DNA from: Abyssibacter sp.
GTDB taxonomy: Bacteria; Pseudomonadota; Gammaproteobacteria; Nevskiales; OUC007
NCBI GenBank assembly: GCA_023146115.1
Contig: JAGLCS010000107.1
Location: 1 to 51,602, forward strand
Direction of reading: 5' to 3'
DNA: 51,602 nt
The position numbers and the translations under genes are program-made. Shown here piece after piece: positions 40,032-48,970 of the stretch. The notes beneath the pieces are model-generated. The model was not told the origin of the DNA and searched no databases. It saw only the letters and a list, made by a program, of their open reading frames with translations. Position 1 is the first letter of the stretch. Each line of letters begins with the position of its first letter.

Positions 40032-41321
40032 TCAGGCGCTGGGTGCGCCGGTCTCACGGTGTTGGGAGCGATTCGCACGCATGCTTCGCACGCCACGCAG
40101 GAGTATCAGCAGGGCCAATGCGGATTCACCGAGGATCAGGCCAAAGATGGCCCCTTGGGTTCCGGCCAGCCAGGTCAATACGATGGCGGCGGGCAGGCCG
40201 ATAAGGGTAGCAATCCAGCCATAGTGGAAAAGGGATTGGAAGCGCTCGCCGGCGGCCATGGTGACGGTGCCGACTTGGCGAATCGCCGTAATCGCGAAAT
40301 AAATGGCCCAGGTCAGCAGCAAGGGCTTGGCTGTTGCGTACTCACCGCCCAGAACAAAGCGCTGCAGCAGGTCGAAGCCCAGGACTAACACCGCGGTATA
40401 CGCGGCCATGATGGCGACCAGCGCGATGACCGAGACGCGTGAGACCGTGTCCAGCAGGCGGGTGTCGCCCGCGCCCCACCATCGGGAGAACCGTGGCGTA
40501 AACACCTTGCCCCAGGCGGTGACGCACAAGGCGGCAGGCATGAGCAGCAACCGCGCGGCACTGATGTCGGCCGCCGCGGCCAGGCCGAGGATCGCGCCCA
40601 CGACGATGGCGAAGGTGTTTCGCGACAACCAGTCGACGATGGTGCCTGGCAACGTCCAGCGGCTCATGGACCAGGCCCGCTGCATCAGATTCCTGGCGTC
40701 GGCGCTGGCTCGTCCGAGCGAGATTTTGGACTGAAGAATACCGTGCAGTCCCGCAATGGCACTGGCGATGCCCATGACCAGCAGCAGCCAGGTCGTCGTG
40801 ACCTCCAACCACAGGACGGTGATCACCAAGCCGCACACCAGGCTGGTCCCGTACAGGATGTCGGTGAGCAGCGCCGCATGGGGGCGCATGTTGAGAAAAT
40901 GATAATGCCGCGCGAACTCCCGCAACCATTGCCCGACGAGCGCGCAGACGAAGCCCAGGGCCACGGACATTTCCAGCTGTGGCACATGGGCGAATTGGTC
41001 CGTGAGCCAGACCCCGACGATGCTGACAGCGCCGAGCACCAGCGAGACCCAGGTCTGCAGCCGTAGCAGGTGCTCCGACAGCGTGCGCATGCGTGCATCG
41101 GACAGCTTGGCGCCCAATGCGATCAGCGGGCTGTTGGTCAACGCGTTCTGCAGACTCTGGCTGAGCATGAGCAGGCCGAAGAACTGCGTGTACAGGCCGT
41201 ATTCCTCTTTGCTCGCGAGGCGGATGAATAGCAGCCCGATGGCGAAATTCAATGCGGACAGCAGGGCTTGGTCAATCATCCCGGCCAATGCATTCGACAG
41301 CAGAACCCTGCGTTGATTCAT
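40032..41321 (-). CDS. Wzx-type oligosaccharide flippase
   Basis: This 429-residue inner-membrane protein has about 12 helices of the MATE/MOP polysaccharide transporter type (MIDQALLSALNFAIGLLFIR near the start; RAWSMSRWTLPGTIVDWLSR central). It should flip the undecaprenyl-diphosphate-linked repeat unit to the periplasm. It overlaps wzy by four bases upstream. Sequence divergence in this family prevents naming the substrate. Confidence 0.85.
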   Translation of the reverse strand: MNQRRVLLSNALAGMIDQALLSALNFAIGLLFIRLASKEEYGLYTQFFGLLMLSQSLQNALTNSPLIALGAKLSDARMRTLSEHLLRLQTWVSLVLGAVSIVGVWLTDQFAHVPQLEMSVALGFVCALVGQWLREFARHYHFLNMRPHAALLTDILYGTSLVCGLVITVLWLEVTTTWLLLVMGIASAIAGLHGILQSKISLGRASADARNLMQRAWSMSRWTLPGTIVDWLSRNTFAIVVGAILGLAAAADISAARLLLMPAALCVTAWGKVFTPRFSRWWGAGDTRLLDTVSRVSVIALVAIMAAYTAVLVLGFDLLQRFVLGGEYATAKPLLLTWAIYFAITAIRQVGTVTMAAGERFQSLFHYGWIATLIGLPAAIVLTWLAGTQGAIFGLILGESALALLILLRGVRSMRANRSQHRETGAPSA

Positions 41322-42685
41322 GCCTGTCTAGGCCCCGATTCCGGCCGCTGGAAGCGGGGATTGAGCGATCGTGAAGCCTGTTCCGCTTCGGCCTGCCATC
41401 GCGCCTGTAAGAGGACTCGTGACATCACGGCTGACGAGAGCGCCAGGAGCGTAAAGGGCAGGGTTGGTGGAAGAAACAGGGTTGTCTCGGCGATATTGGA
41501 AATCAGGACATAAACCAGCAGCGCCAGATGACCCGCGGCCCCGATCCGATCGATGCGCAGGACGAGTCGGATTTGATAGAGATGCATCAGCACGAAGGCG
41601 ATAACGAGCCCCAGGCCGATAAACCCCGTTTCGTTGACGATATCGATGTAGCCGTTGTGTGCCTGAAACGGTATCCAGTAAAGCGCTTCATGAATCCACT
41701 CTGAAGGCCCCCCTGGCCCGAGCCAGAACGAGCCGTAACCCATCCCCTTGATCGGATGCTGCTTCGCTTCCGAGATGACGTACTCCCAGATGTCGTCTCG
41801 GCCTGTCAGGCTGATGTCCTTGCCAACGGCTGTGGCAGCCGGCTCCAGAATCTGGGTGACCGTGGGCGGCGCGCTGAGCAGGCTGACGACAAAGTACGGC
41901 ACGCCAATCACGAGGATCGCGATACCGATGATCAGCCCCAGGTAGCCGCGCGTATCCACCGGGGGGCGGACCACCATCCATACGATCGCCGTGCCGATCA
42001 GGCCGCATAGAGTCGACGTGGTGCTTTGCACGCCGACGATCATGACGCCGATCAATGCGAGGCAGAGCACCAGGGTTTTGCCCCGTACTGTGCCCCGGTA
42101 GTAGTTGATGGCCGTAAAAATCATCGCAAGCGAAAATACGAACCCCATCTGGTTCTTCGATGCCGTGATGCCGTTCCAGAGGCCGCGCAGCGCGTCGTCC
42201 TGGTGACGCGCGATCTCGGGTAGTGCAAACACCATGATCAGAGAAACACCCAGCGCAAACATCAGGGTCTTCCACGTCAGGTGTTCGAAGCGGGTGGGCG
42301 CCCAGCTTGCGCTGGCGCAACCCAGCGCGATCGCCATGGTGCCCCAGAGCTTGACGTTTCTGGCGATGGAACTGGACACGACTTCTGCCCAAGACACCGA
42401 CACCAGCGCCCACAGGCAGAACAGGATCAAGAATGGGTTGATCAGCGGCAGCATCGCGAGAGCGATTCGCCGCCGCCGCCACAGCAACCATCCTCCCAGA
42501 CCGTACAGCGGCAGCCACTGGACTTTGCGCAGCGTGTCGTTGGTTTGACCGGGGTCCGTCACTCCCCATTCAAAGCCGCTGGGAATAATGGCGAAAAATA
42601 CGGTGACGAACAGCAAAGCCCCGGTGAGTTTCCAGTACCGGGTGTCCCGCTGCGGGGCCGGGGTCTGCTGTGGTGAAGAGAGCAC
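41318..42685 (-). CDS. Wzy-type polymerase / O-antigen ligase-like protein
   Basis: This 455-residue polytopic protein has the Wzy_C/WaaL signature: a run of helices, then a large periplasmic loop with LTGRDDIWEYVISEAKQHPI, GMGYGSFWLG and the conserved HNGYIDIVNETGFIGL (His in AHNGY). In the Wzx/Wzy route it joins repeat units into polymer; ligases share the fold, but the position between Wzx and Wzz favours a polymerase. Co-transcribed with both neighbours. Confidence 0.85.
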   Translation of the reverse strand: MLSSPQQTPAPQRDTRYWKLTGALLFVTVFFAIIPSGFEWGVTDPGQTNDTLRKVQWLPLYGLGGWLLWRRRRIALAMLPLINPFLILFCLWALVSVSWAEVVSSSIARNVKLWGTMAIALGCASASWAPTRFEHLTWKTLMFALGVSLIMVFALPEIARHQDDALRGLWNGITASKNQMGFVFSLAMIFTAINYYRGTVRGKTLVLCLALIGVMIVGVQSTTSTLCGLIGTAIVWMVVRPPVDTRGYLGLIIGIAILVIGVPYFVVSLLSAPPTVTQILEPAATAVGKDISLTGRDDIWEYVISEAKQHPIKGMGYGSFWLGPGGPSEWIHEALYWIPFQAHNGYIDIVNETGFIGLGLVIAFVLMHLYQIRLVLRIDRIGAAGHLALLVYVLISNIAETTLFLPPTLPFTLLALSSAVMSRVLLQARWQAEAEQASRSLNPRFQRPESGPRQA

Positions 42686-42695
42686 CGCGGCGCGA

Positions 42696-44111
42696 TCAGA
42701 AGATCAGTCGCCTGCGGGCACCGGCAGGATTGAGCTCAGCGAGGACCGGGAGGTCGAGGTCCCGCTCTACATCGTCACGGCAGCGCACCCGGCGGTTGAG
42801 CAGTTCGATCACGAAGCAGGCTGTCACCGCCAGCCCGCCGCCTAGAATCAACGCGAGAATGAGGTTGACGACCGTCTTGGGAGAGCTGGGGTTGAGTGGC
42901 GGAGTGGCGCGGCTCGCCACATTCGCGCTGCTTTGATCGTTGCGAGTCCCCAGCTGCAGGCGGTCGTATTCGTCCAGCGCCTGTTGGTAGGCACGCTTCG
43001 CCGACTCCAGCTCGCGCAGGTACCGGGCACCTTCATCCTGCAGGCTGCGGTCTGACTGCATCTGCGTCCTGGCGTTGTTGCGCTGGGCCCGCAAGCTGCG
43101 TTCCTGCGTCTGGGCCGCAGCCAGTTCGGCACGGGCATTGCCCAGGTAGGCGTCAATTTCCCGGCCCAGTCGCATGCGAGCGGCAGCCAGCTCGTTTTCC
43201 TGCGCGACATACCGGGGGTGGCGCGGGCCCAGGCTGGTGCTTAGGTCCGCCACCGAGGCCTCGAGTTCGGCGACCCGGGTCTTGAGCGACTGGATGAGGC
43301 CGGAACCCAGCACCCGGGCATCGGATTCGGTCGCATACTGTAACCGCTGCTGTGCTTCCCGCCGGCGCGATTCGGCTTCGGACAAGCGCCGCTCGATGTC
43401 GAGCAGTCGATCCCGGTCGGCGACGCCATCCTGCTCCAGGTTCAGCAGCCCGGACTGTTCGCGGTAGCGGGTCACCTGTGATTGCGCGTCGTTAACGGCG
43501 GCACGCAAGTCGTCCAGTTGCTCGCGGTAGCGCCGTGTCAATTGCTGCGCCGGCTTGGTGCTGCGGGCGTGCTGCTCTTCCACGAAGGTGTCTGCAATCG
43601 TGTTGGCCACATGGGCGGCTTCGCCAGGCGAGTGCGCTGTATAGGTGATGTAGATGAACCGTGAATCCGCTCCCTGCTTGACTGTCAGGTTCTCCGACAG
43701 GTTGCGGCTTAACCAACTGGTCAAGGAGACCTCGCCGCCGCCGTCGAAACCGTCGCTGCGCTCCGGATCATTCAACCAGCCGAGTCGATCCAGGGCCGGA
43801 TGGAGCGTGTTCGGGCCCTGGATGGCCTCGATCTGGGTCGCCATGTAGGAGCTGGCGAGTCCGGTGGGCAGGTCTCTTCCAGTGATCGGGTCGTTCACCG
43901 CAAAGTCGATTAGCAGGGTGGCGGTGGCCTCATAGGTCTTGGGCAGCACCAGCTTGCTCAGCACCACTGAAACAATCGCCATTGACAGCGTGGCGCCGAC
44001 AATCCAGAACCGATACGCCCAAAGGATCGCGATCAACTGCGCCAGCGACAGCCCGGGGGTAATCAGATTGCTTGGTACCGGGGCCGGATTGTTACCCGTG
44101 TTCAAAGACAT
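42696..44111 (-). CDS. Wzz/GumC/EpsF-type chain-length determinant (polysaccharide co-polymerase)
   Basis: This 471-residue inner-membrane protein has a Wzz domain with first helix FWIVGATLSMAIVSVVLSKL, a long periplasmic coiled coil (about residues 170-400), and second helix VVNLILALILGGGLAVTACF with the Pro-rich approach NPSSPKTV before it. It stops soon after the second helix (VRCRDDVERDLDLPVL), so no kinase domain is fused. Its kinase partner would be the protein at 35376-36506, which has lost its P-loop. Confidence 0.9.
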   Translation of the reverse strand: MSLNTGNNPAPVPSNLITPGLSLAQLIAILWAYRFWIVGATLSMAIVSVVLSKLVLPKTYEATATLLIDFAVNDPITGRDLPTGLASSYMATQIEAIQGPNTLHPALDRLGWLNDPERSDGFDGGGEVSLTSWLSRNLSENLTVKQGADSRFIYITYTAHSPGEAAHVANTIADTFVEEQHARSTKPAQQLTRRYREQLDDLRAAVNDAQSQVTRYREQSGLLNLEQDGVADRDRLLDIERRLSEAESRRREAQQRLQYATESDARVLGSGLIQSLKTRVAELEASVADLSTSLGPRHPRYVAQENELAAARMRLGREIDAYLGNARAELAAAQTQERSLRAQRNNARTQMQSDRSLQDEGARYLRELESAKRAYQQALDEYDRLQLGTRNDQSSANVASRATPPLNPSSPKTVVNLILALILGGGLAVTACFVIELLNRRVRCRDDVERDLDLPVLAELNPAGARRRLIF

Positions 44112-44205
44112 GCCTGTCGGCGGTAATGGAGTTGGAGGTTGGTGATCAACATAGCACCAATCGAGCCAGGCCTAGCCGTGGCGAACTGGGGGAGGTCCTG
44201 GCACG

Positions 44206-45168
44206 TCATACCGGTGTCGAAACCTGCGCCTGACCATACGCGATCTGCCGAAAACGTTCGTGATAGAACAGCTTGCCCAGCCCTGTGGCGACCGTGCCTA
44301 GCCCGCGGTAGCCGCGCAGCCGATCAAACGGCCACATGGCCGAGAAGAGGAGGCCGATCAGGCACTGCAGCAATCCGGTCGCCATCCACGCGACGGCGAG
44401 GCCGTGCTCCGCCGGTGCGAGTTTCAGGCAGGTTGACGTGGTGATCTGGCCGTTTCGGAACTTGCGGCGCAAATAGAACTGCAATGTGCGTCTGTCCGCC
44501 GGGACGGATTCCGTGACCACGGCATCAGGACACCAGAGCAGACGCCGATGTTTTCTTTGGAGATCCGTGAAGAAGAGCGTGTCTTCACCGCCGGTTTGCC
44601 CGAGCGACGGATCGAATGGCGCAGCATCGAAGATACAACGCGAACGCAGCAGCAGGGTGTTGTTCGACGCCAGCGGCCGCCGGCTGAGGCCACGCTTTAA
44701 CCCCGCCCAGGGTGTGTGCCGGGCGATAGCGGCACCCGCTGGCGCGTCGGAGTCCTGTCGAACAAACTCCGTGTAGAAGTGGTCCATGGGCGTGGCGTCA
44801 TCGACGGGCTGCGGGTGCACAGGCCCAAAGAGGACATCCGCATTCGTGTCTTTTTGCAGGGTCAGCAGCGCTGCCAACCATCCGGGGGCGGGGCGTTCAT
44901 CATCATCGATGAAGATGATGCAGCGCCCCGCACTGTCAGCAATGCCGCGATTGCGCGCGTGGGAAACGCCAGGTCGTGGCTCGTGCACAAAGTGGACTTC
45001 TGTCGACTGATCAACGTGCGCGCGCGCGCTGGCATCCGGACTGTTGTCGATGACCCAGACGTCAATGTGAAGCTCAGGCAGCGCCCGAATCTGGGCGATG
45101 CAATCGGCAACCAGTGTCGACAGTAGTGATTCCCGTCGATAGGTCGTGATGATGATGCTAGCGTCCAT
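44206..45168 (-). CDS. GT2-family glycosyltransferase
   Basis: This 320-residue protein has a GT-A fold: MDASIIITTYRRESLLSTLV at the start, donor site GRCIIFIDDDERPAPGWLAA with the DxD-type acidic cluster, and SLGQTGGEDTLFFTDLQRKH carrying the ED catalytic motif. The C-terminal hydrophobic segment (AVAWMATGLLQCLIGLLFSA) may touch the membrane. The start is set at MDASIIITTY; frame further upstream is promoter DNA. It probably adds a sugar of the repeat unit. First gene of the minus-strand unit. Confidence 0.87.
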   Translation of the reverse strand: MDASIIITTYRRESLLSTLVADCIAQIRALPELHIDVWVIDNSPDASARAHVDQSTEVHFVHEPRPGVSHARNRGIADSAGRCIIFIDDDERPAPGWLAALLTLQKDTNADVLFGPVHPQPVDDATPMDHFYTEFVRQDSDAPAGAAIARHTPWAGLKRGLSRRPLASNNTLLLRSRCIFDAAPFDPSLGQTGGEDTLFFTDLQRKHRRLLWCPDAVVTESVPADRRTLQFYLRRKFRNGQITTSTCLKLAPAEHGLAVAWMATGLLQCLIGLLFSAMWPFDRLRGYRGLGTVATGLGKLFYHERFRQIAYGQAQVSTPV

Positions 45169-45528
45169 GAGGTCGTCGCGGGAGCGTGTTGGCCAGTGGC
45201 GGACCGACAGGACCCGCCGCGGAGAAACGATAGCCGATTTTGCATGGCAGGTTACACTGTCCCCCGCGCCGAAACGCGGCTGCCCACCGGGGTGCGCCGT
45301 CTGCTCAGGTCCGGAGCAAGCATGTACTCTGGTTGGCGAGATGCTCTGGTAGAGCCGTCGACGGTCGCTTCCGGAAGTTTGTGCGGCTTGAAGCGAAGGC
45401 AACGGCGCCCGCATGTTTCCAGCCTCGATGGGCGGGCATCGCGGTAGATCGAAACGTTGCTATTGACGGGCGGCGTCAGGGCCATATGCTGCTTCTTGCG
45501 CAAATACAACAGCTTATAGGGGGGGGTG
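45169..45528. other. 360-bp divergent control region between the GT2 gene and the initiating transferase
   Basis: No coding frame with family features was found; frames crossing it are shadows of the flanking genes. It must hold promoters for both directions. The plus-strand one is listed at 45463-45490; no convincing minus-strand sigma-70 promoter was seen. Confidence 0.6.
45463..45490 (+). promoter_or_regulatory. Sigma-70 promoter of the initiating-transferase operon
   Basis: TTGACG (45463-45468), 16 bp, then TATGCT (45485-45490) lies 38 bp before the gene start. It is the best match in the intergenic region. A run of eight G (45519-45526) serves as, or masks, the ribosome-binding site. 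Confidence 0.5.
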
Positions 45529-46905
45529 ATGGCGCAATCCAGCGCGCGTGCCGGGTTACTCAATGGTGCCGCCTACGCGGCTGTGACTTACGTGATGCTC
45601 GCCGTGTCGTGCCTGCTCCACCGGGAAACCTTCGCGGCCGGTTATCAGGCCACGGGCATCTTTGCCGCGATGCTGGCGTTTCTGCTGATGCGGGGCGTGT
45701 CGCTGACCTCCGCATGGCAATTGGGCAGGCCAGGCTCTCTGGGCACCCGCCTGTTATGGCTGTGGATCGTCCTGATTGCGTTCGTGATTCTCATCGGTTT
45801 TTTTGCAGACGCGAGCGAAGGGGTGTCGCGGCGGGTTCTGGCGTCGTGGTTTGTTTCTGTGCCCGTGACGCTTGTGCTGGTCCACGTGGCGTTGCGTTAC
45901 GGGATACTGCGCGCCTTTCCGTCCCTGACCAGTCGGCGATCGGCGGTGGTTCTCTTTGTCAACGGAGCATCCCGGAAGCTGGTCGACCGGGTCTCGGATG
46001 TCGGCTACGACTTCGTGGGCTACTTCGAGGACCGAGAGCCATCCCGAACCGGCGGTGCGCTGCCGCGTATCCCTCACCTCGGCGCTGTTTCCACGGTGGC
46101 CGGCTACGTGCGTGATCACGGAATTGAGGTGGTCTTCATCTGCTTGCCCGAGGGCGCTTACGATCGGAGTGTGGGGCTGATCAACGAGCTGGGTGATACC
46201 ACCGCATCGATCTTTTACGTGCCGGCCGGAGAAATCTTCACGATGATGCCGACCCAGTTCTACGAGATCGAAGGCGTACCGGTTCTTGAAGTCATCGAGA
46301 CCCCGTTCTATGGCGTGGACGGGTTGCTCAAGCGTGCGTTTGATGTCGTGTTCGCGGCTTTTGCGCTCATCGCCAGCGTGCCATTGATGGCGATCATCGC
46401 TACGGCGATCAAGCTCGACTCCAAGGGGCCGATCATCTTCCGACAGCACCGGTATGGGCTGAACGGCGAAAGCTTCAACGTGCACAAGTTTCGCAGCATG
46501 TCGGTGATGGAGAACGACGAGAAGATCGAGCAGGTGAGCCGGGTCGATCCTCGCGTCACGCGCGTCGGCCGCTTTCTCCGGAGGACGTCGCTTGATGAGT
46601 GGCCGCAGTTCTGGACGGTGTTGCGCGGCGACATGTCGATCGTCGGCCCGCGGCCGCACGCCGTCGCGCACAACGAGTTCTACCGTCGCGCCATTCAGGG
46701 ATACATGGCTCGTCACAAGGTGAAGCCGGGCGTGACCGGGCTGGCGCAGGTGAATGGCTATCGCGGCGAGACACAGACGCTGGATCGCATGGAGAAGCGC
46801 ATTGAGTACGACCTGCAGTACATTCGCAGCTGGTCGCCTGTGCTGGATCTCAAGATCATCGTGCTCACGCTGGTCATGATCTTCAAGGACGAGAATGCGT
46901 ACTGA
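45529..46905 (+). CDS. WcaJ-type undecaprenyl-phosphate sugar-1-phosphate transferase
   Basis: This 458-residue membrane enzyme starts polymer synthesis by moving a sugar-1-phosphate (often glucose) to undecaprenyl phosphate. N-terminal helices and a CoA-binding-like domain (about residues 140-230) precede the catalytic bacterial sugar transferase domain (KRAFDVVFAAFALIASVPLM, then GPIIFRQHRYGLNGESFNVH, KFRSMSV and SIVGPRPHAVAHN). A GTG at 45526 is three bases upstream. The length fits the WcaJ group, not the short WbaP core. First gene of a + strand unit of three. Confidence 0.92.
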   Translation: MAQSSARAGLLNGAAYAAVTYVMLAVSCLLHRETFAAGYQATGIFAAMLAFLLMRGVSLTSAWQLGRPGSLGTRLLWLWIVLIAFVILIGFFADASEGVSRRVLASWFVSVPVTLVLVHVALRYGILRAFPSLTSRRSAVVLFVNGASRKLVDRVSDVGYDFVGYFEDREPSRTGGALPRIPHLGAVSTVAGYVRDHGIEVVFICLPEGAYDRSVGLINELGDTTASIFYVPAGEIFTMMPTQFYEIEGVPVLEVIETPFYGVDGLLKRAFDVVFAAFALIASVPLMAIIATAIKLDSKGPIIFRQHRYGLNGESFNVHKFRSMSVMENDEKIEQVSRVDPRVTRVGRFLRRTSLDEWPQFWTVLRGDMSIVGPRPHAVAHNEFYRRAIQGYMARHKVKPGVTGLAQVNGYRGETQTLDRMEKRIEYDLQYIRSWSPVLDLKIIVLTLVMIFKDENAY

Positions 46906-46956
46906 TTACAGCGGCCGTGCAGCGCGGTCGGCCGCTGGTAAGCGAGCGGGCTACAT

Positions 46957-48156
46957 TTGACCCGATCGGCTACAGGCAGCTGGCACTGGCGGCGCTTCGC
47001 CCTGTCTGTCGTGCTGGGCCTGGCCGGGTGGCAGGCACAGGCCCAGCAATTTGACGTCTCCCCGTTCGCGACGGGTGAGATCATCTACGATGACAATCTC
47101 TTTCGCGTCGAATCCGCGCCGGGCGCGAATCAAGTCACCGATGTCATCGGCGTGGCGAGTGTCGGCCTGACCGGCGAATTCAGCCCGGGGTTGCAGGCCA
47201 TGAACCTGACGGGGCTTTGGCGCCGGTTCGAATACAAGACGTCGGACGAGCTGAACCATGACGAGTATCAGCTGGACGGCCGCTGGGAGTGGAAGGCCGG
47301 GCGTCGCTTCGAGGGGCTGCTGCGCGCACAGGCTGAGCGCAGCCAGGACCCCTTCGAATTCCGCGATGGGCAAGAGCAGTCGTTCACGGTTGACCGTCTC
47401 TACGAACTGACCGGCACCTATCATCTCAATTCGCTGTTTCGGACTGAGCTTTCGACGAGCTACACCAGCCGCGCTGGCTCTGATCCCGATGACGCAGCTT
47501 TTGATCTCGATGAACAGCAGGTGGACCTGGCCGGGTTTTATCGTCGGGATCCGATTGGTGAACTGGGGCTCGGACTCACCATCCTGGACGGCGAGTTTCC
47601 GCATCGCAGCGAGCAGGCCAATCCGGGTCTGGCCACGTCGTACCGGCAATACAGTGGTGAAGTTCGGATGCGCTGGTCCCCGTCGGCCATCTCAACACTG
47701 AATGGCGCGATCGGCGTGACTCGTCGTGAACAGACCCCCGTCGCAGGACGTGACTTTTCGGCCGCGACCGGTCGGCTGGATTACAACCGCAGCATCAGCG
47801 GGCGGACCCGTGTCGGCGTTCAGGCATCCCGCCGAATCTGGTCGACGGAGCAAGTCGACGCCAATTTCGCCACCGACAGTGGCATCCGCACTCAGATCGA
47901 ATGGCAGTGGTCGGTGAAGACCCGTTTCCGCTTGGAGGTGGAACGACGGGCGGTGCGCTACCAGTCCGATGTCTTGATCGCAGGGCAGCAAGCCCGTAAG
48001 GATGACATCAGCCGCGGCCGGCTAACGGCATTCTGGCAACCGCTGGAACGCCTCGGAGTACAGCTGTCCGGCTCACGCGAACGCCGCGATTCCAACCAGG
48101 CTGGCGAGTCGTACGAAGTCTGGGTGTCCCGGCTGACCCTGCGCCTCGGTTTCTGA
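46957..48156 (+). CDS. EpsL-like outer-membrane beta-barrel of exopolysaccharide secretion
   Basis: This 399-residue protein starts at a TTG, with signal peptide core FALSVVLGLAGWQAQAQQ. Repeated amphipathic strands follow and it ends in Phe (LTLRLGF). Strand pairs such as SPFATGEIIYDDNLFRVES resemble the OMP family found in exosortase-linked and related EPS loci. It may help polymer leave the cell or anchor it. No exosortase is in the window. It sits 51 bp after the initiating transferase. The TTG start is inferred because no ATG or GTG precedes the signal peptide. Confidence 0.75.
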   Translation: MTRSATGSWHWRRFALSVVLGLAGWQAQAQQFDVSPFATGEIIYDDNLFRVESAPGANQVTDVIGVASVGLTGEFSPGLQAMNLTGLWRRFEYKTSDELNHDEYQLDGRWEWKAGRRFEGLLRAQAERSQDPFEFRDGQEQSFTVDRLYELTGTYHLNSLFRTELSTSYTSRAGSDPDDAAFDLDEQQVDLAGFYRRDPIGELGLGLTILDGEFPHRSEQANPGLATSYRQYSGEVRMRWSPSAISTLNGAIGVTRREQTPVAGRDFSAATGRLDYNRSISGRTRVGVQASRRIWSTEQVDANFATDSGIRTQIEWQWSVKTRFRLEVERRAVRYQSDVLIAGQQARKDDISRGRLTAFWQPLERLGVQLSGSRERRDSNQAGESYEVWVSRLTLRLGF

Positions 48157-48198
48157 CCGGACGGGCCATGCATGCAAAACGTGATGGAGATCTGCTGA

Positions 48199-48951
48199 AT
48201 GATGAAGGAACAGGAATTTCTCGGGCTCACGTTTTCGGACGGAAGCCTCGCCGAGATCCGGCAACGACTGGCCGAGATCCTGCGCGATCAGCCGTATGGC
48301 TATGTGGTGACGCCGAATGTCGACAACATGGTGTCGTTCCATGATACGTCCTATCCCCTGGCGAAGGAGATCTACAGGCGGGCTGTCTTGGTCGTCTGCG
48401 ACAGCCGGATTCTGGCGATACTCGGACGCTTTGTGGGCGTACGGCTGCGGCCTTGTCCCGGCTCCGATCTGACGCAGTCGCTGGTGGAACAGCCGTTGTT
48501 CAGCGGATGCACCATGGCGGTGCTCGGGCCGCCGCAGGAAGACTTCGACATCCTGGCCAAAAAATTTCCGCAATCCTCGCTGGTCTATCTGCCCGCTCCG
48601 GCGCGGCTCACCGTCGGCACCCCCGAATGGGACGAGACGATCGAGAATGTGCTTGCGGCGCAATGGGATCTGCTATTCGTATGCATCACCTTTCCGAAGC
48701 AGGAAAACATTGTCTACGAACTGACCAGGCGAGGGCGGTCTAGCGGCGTGGCGTTTTGTGTGGGTGCCAGCGTGGACTTTCTGACCGGAAAGCAGGTTCG
48801 TGCCCCGCGCTTCTATCAGCTTGTCGGCCTGGAGTGGCTCCACCGCCTGCTCAGTAATCCCAAGCGCATGTGGCGGCGTTACCTCGTCAAGGGTCCCAAG
48901 ATCTTTCCGATCGTTTTCCGCTATGGGTGGAAGAAATTGCTACGCCGCTGA
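48199..48951 (+). CDS. WecG/TagA/CpsF-family glycosyltransferase
   Basis: This 250-residue GT26 protein has GYVVTPNVDNMVSFHDTSYP with the conserved TPN and catalytic-site Asp, the LLFVCITFPKQENIVYEL segment and the GVAFCVGASVDFLTGKQVRA block with nearby basic residues. The C-terminal LEWLHRLLSNPKRMWRRYLV region is a membrane-contacting basic helix. Enzymes of this group add the second sugar, often ManNAc or a relative, to the lipid-linked first sugar. Last gene of this + unit, convergent with the epimerase. Confidence 0.88.
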   Translation: MMKEQEFLGLTFSDGSLAEIRQRLAEILRDQPYGYVVTPNVDNMVSFHDTSYPLAKEIYRRAVLVVCDSRILAILGRFVGVRLRPCPGSDLTQSLVEQPLFSGCTMAVLGPPQEDFDILAKKFPQSSLVYLPAPARLTVGTPEWDETIENVLAAQWDLLFVCITFPKQENIVYELTRRGRSSGVAFCVGASVDFLTGKQVRAPRFYQLVGLEWLHRLLSNPKRMWRRYLVKGPKIFPIVFRYGWKKLLRR

Positions 48952-48970
48952 CAGCCAAGCGCTCACGGTG

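Noticed and set aside
45240-46115. 291-codon + strand frame entering the initiating-transferase gene
   Set aside because: It is an out-of-frame reading of the WcaJ-type gene, preceded by promoter DNA.
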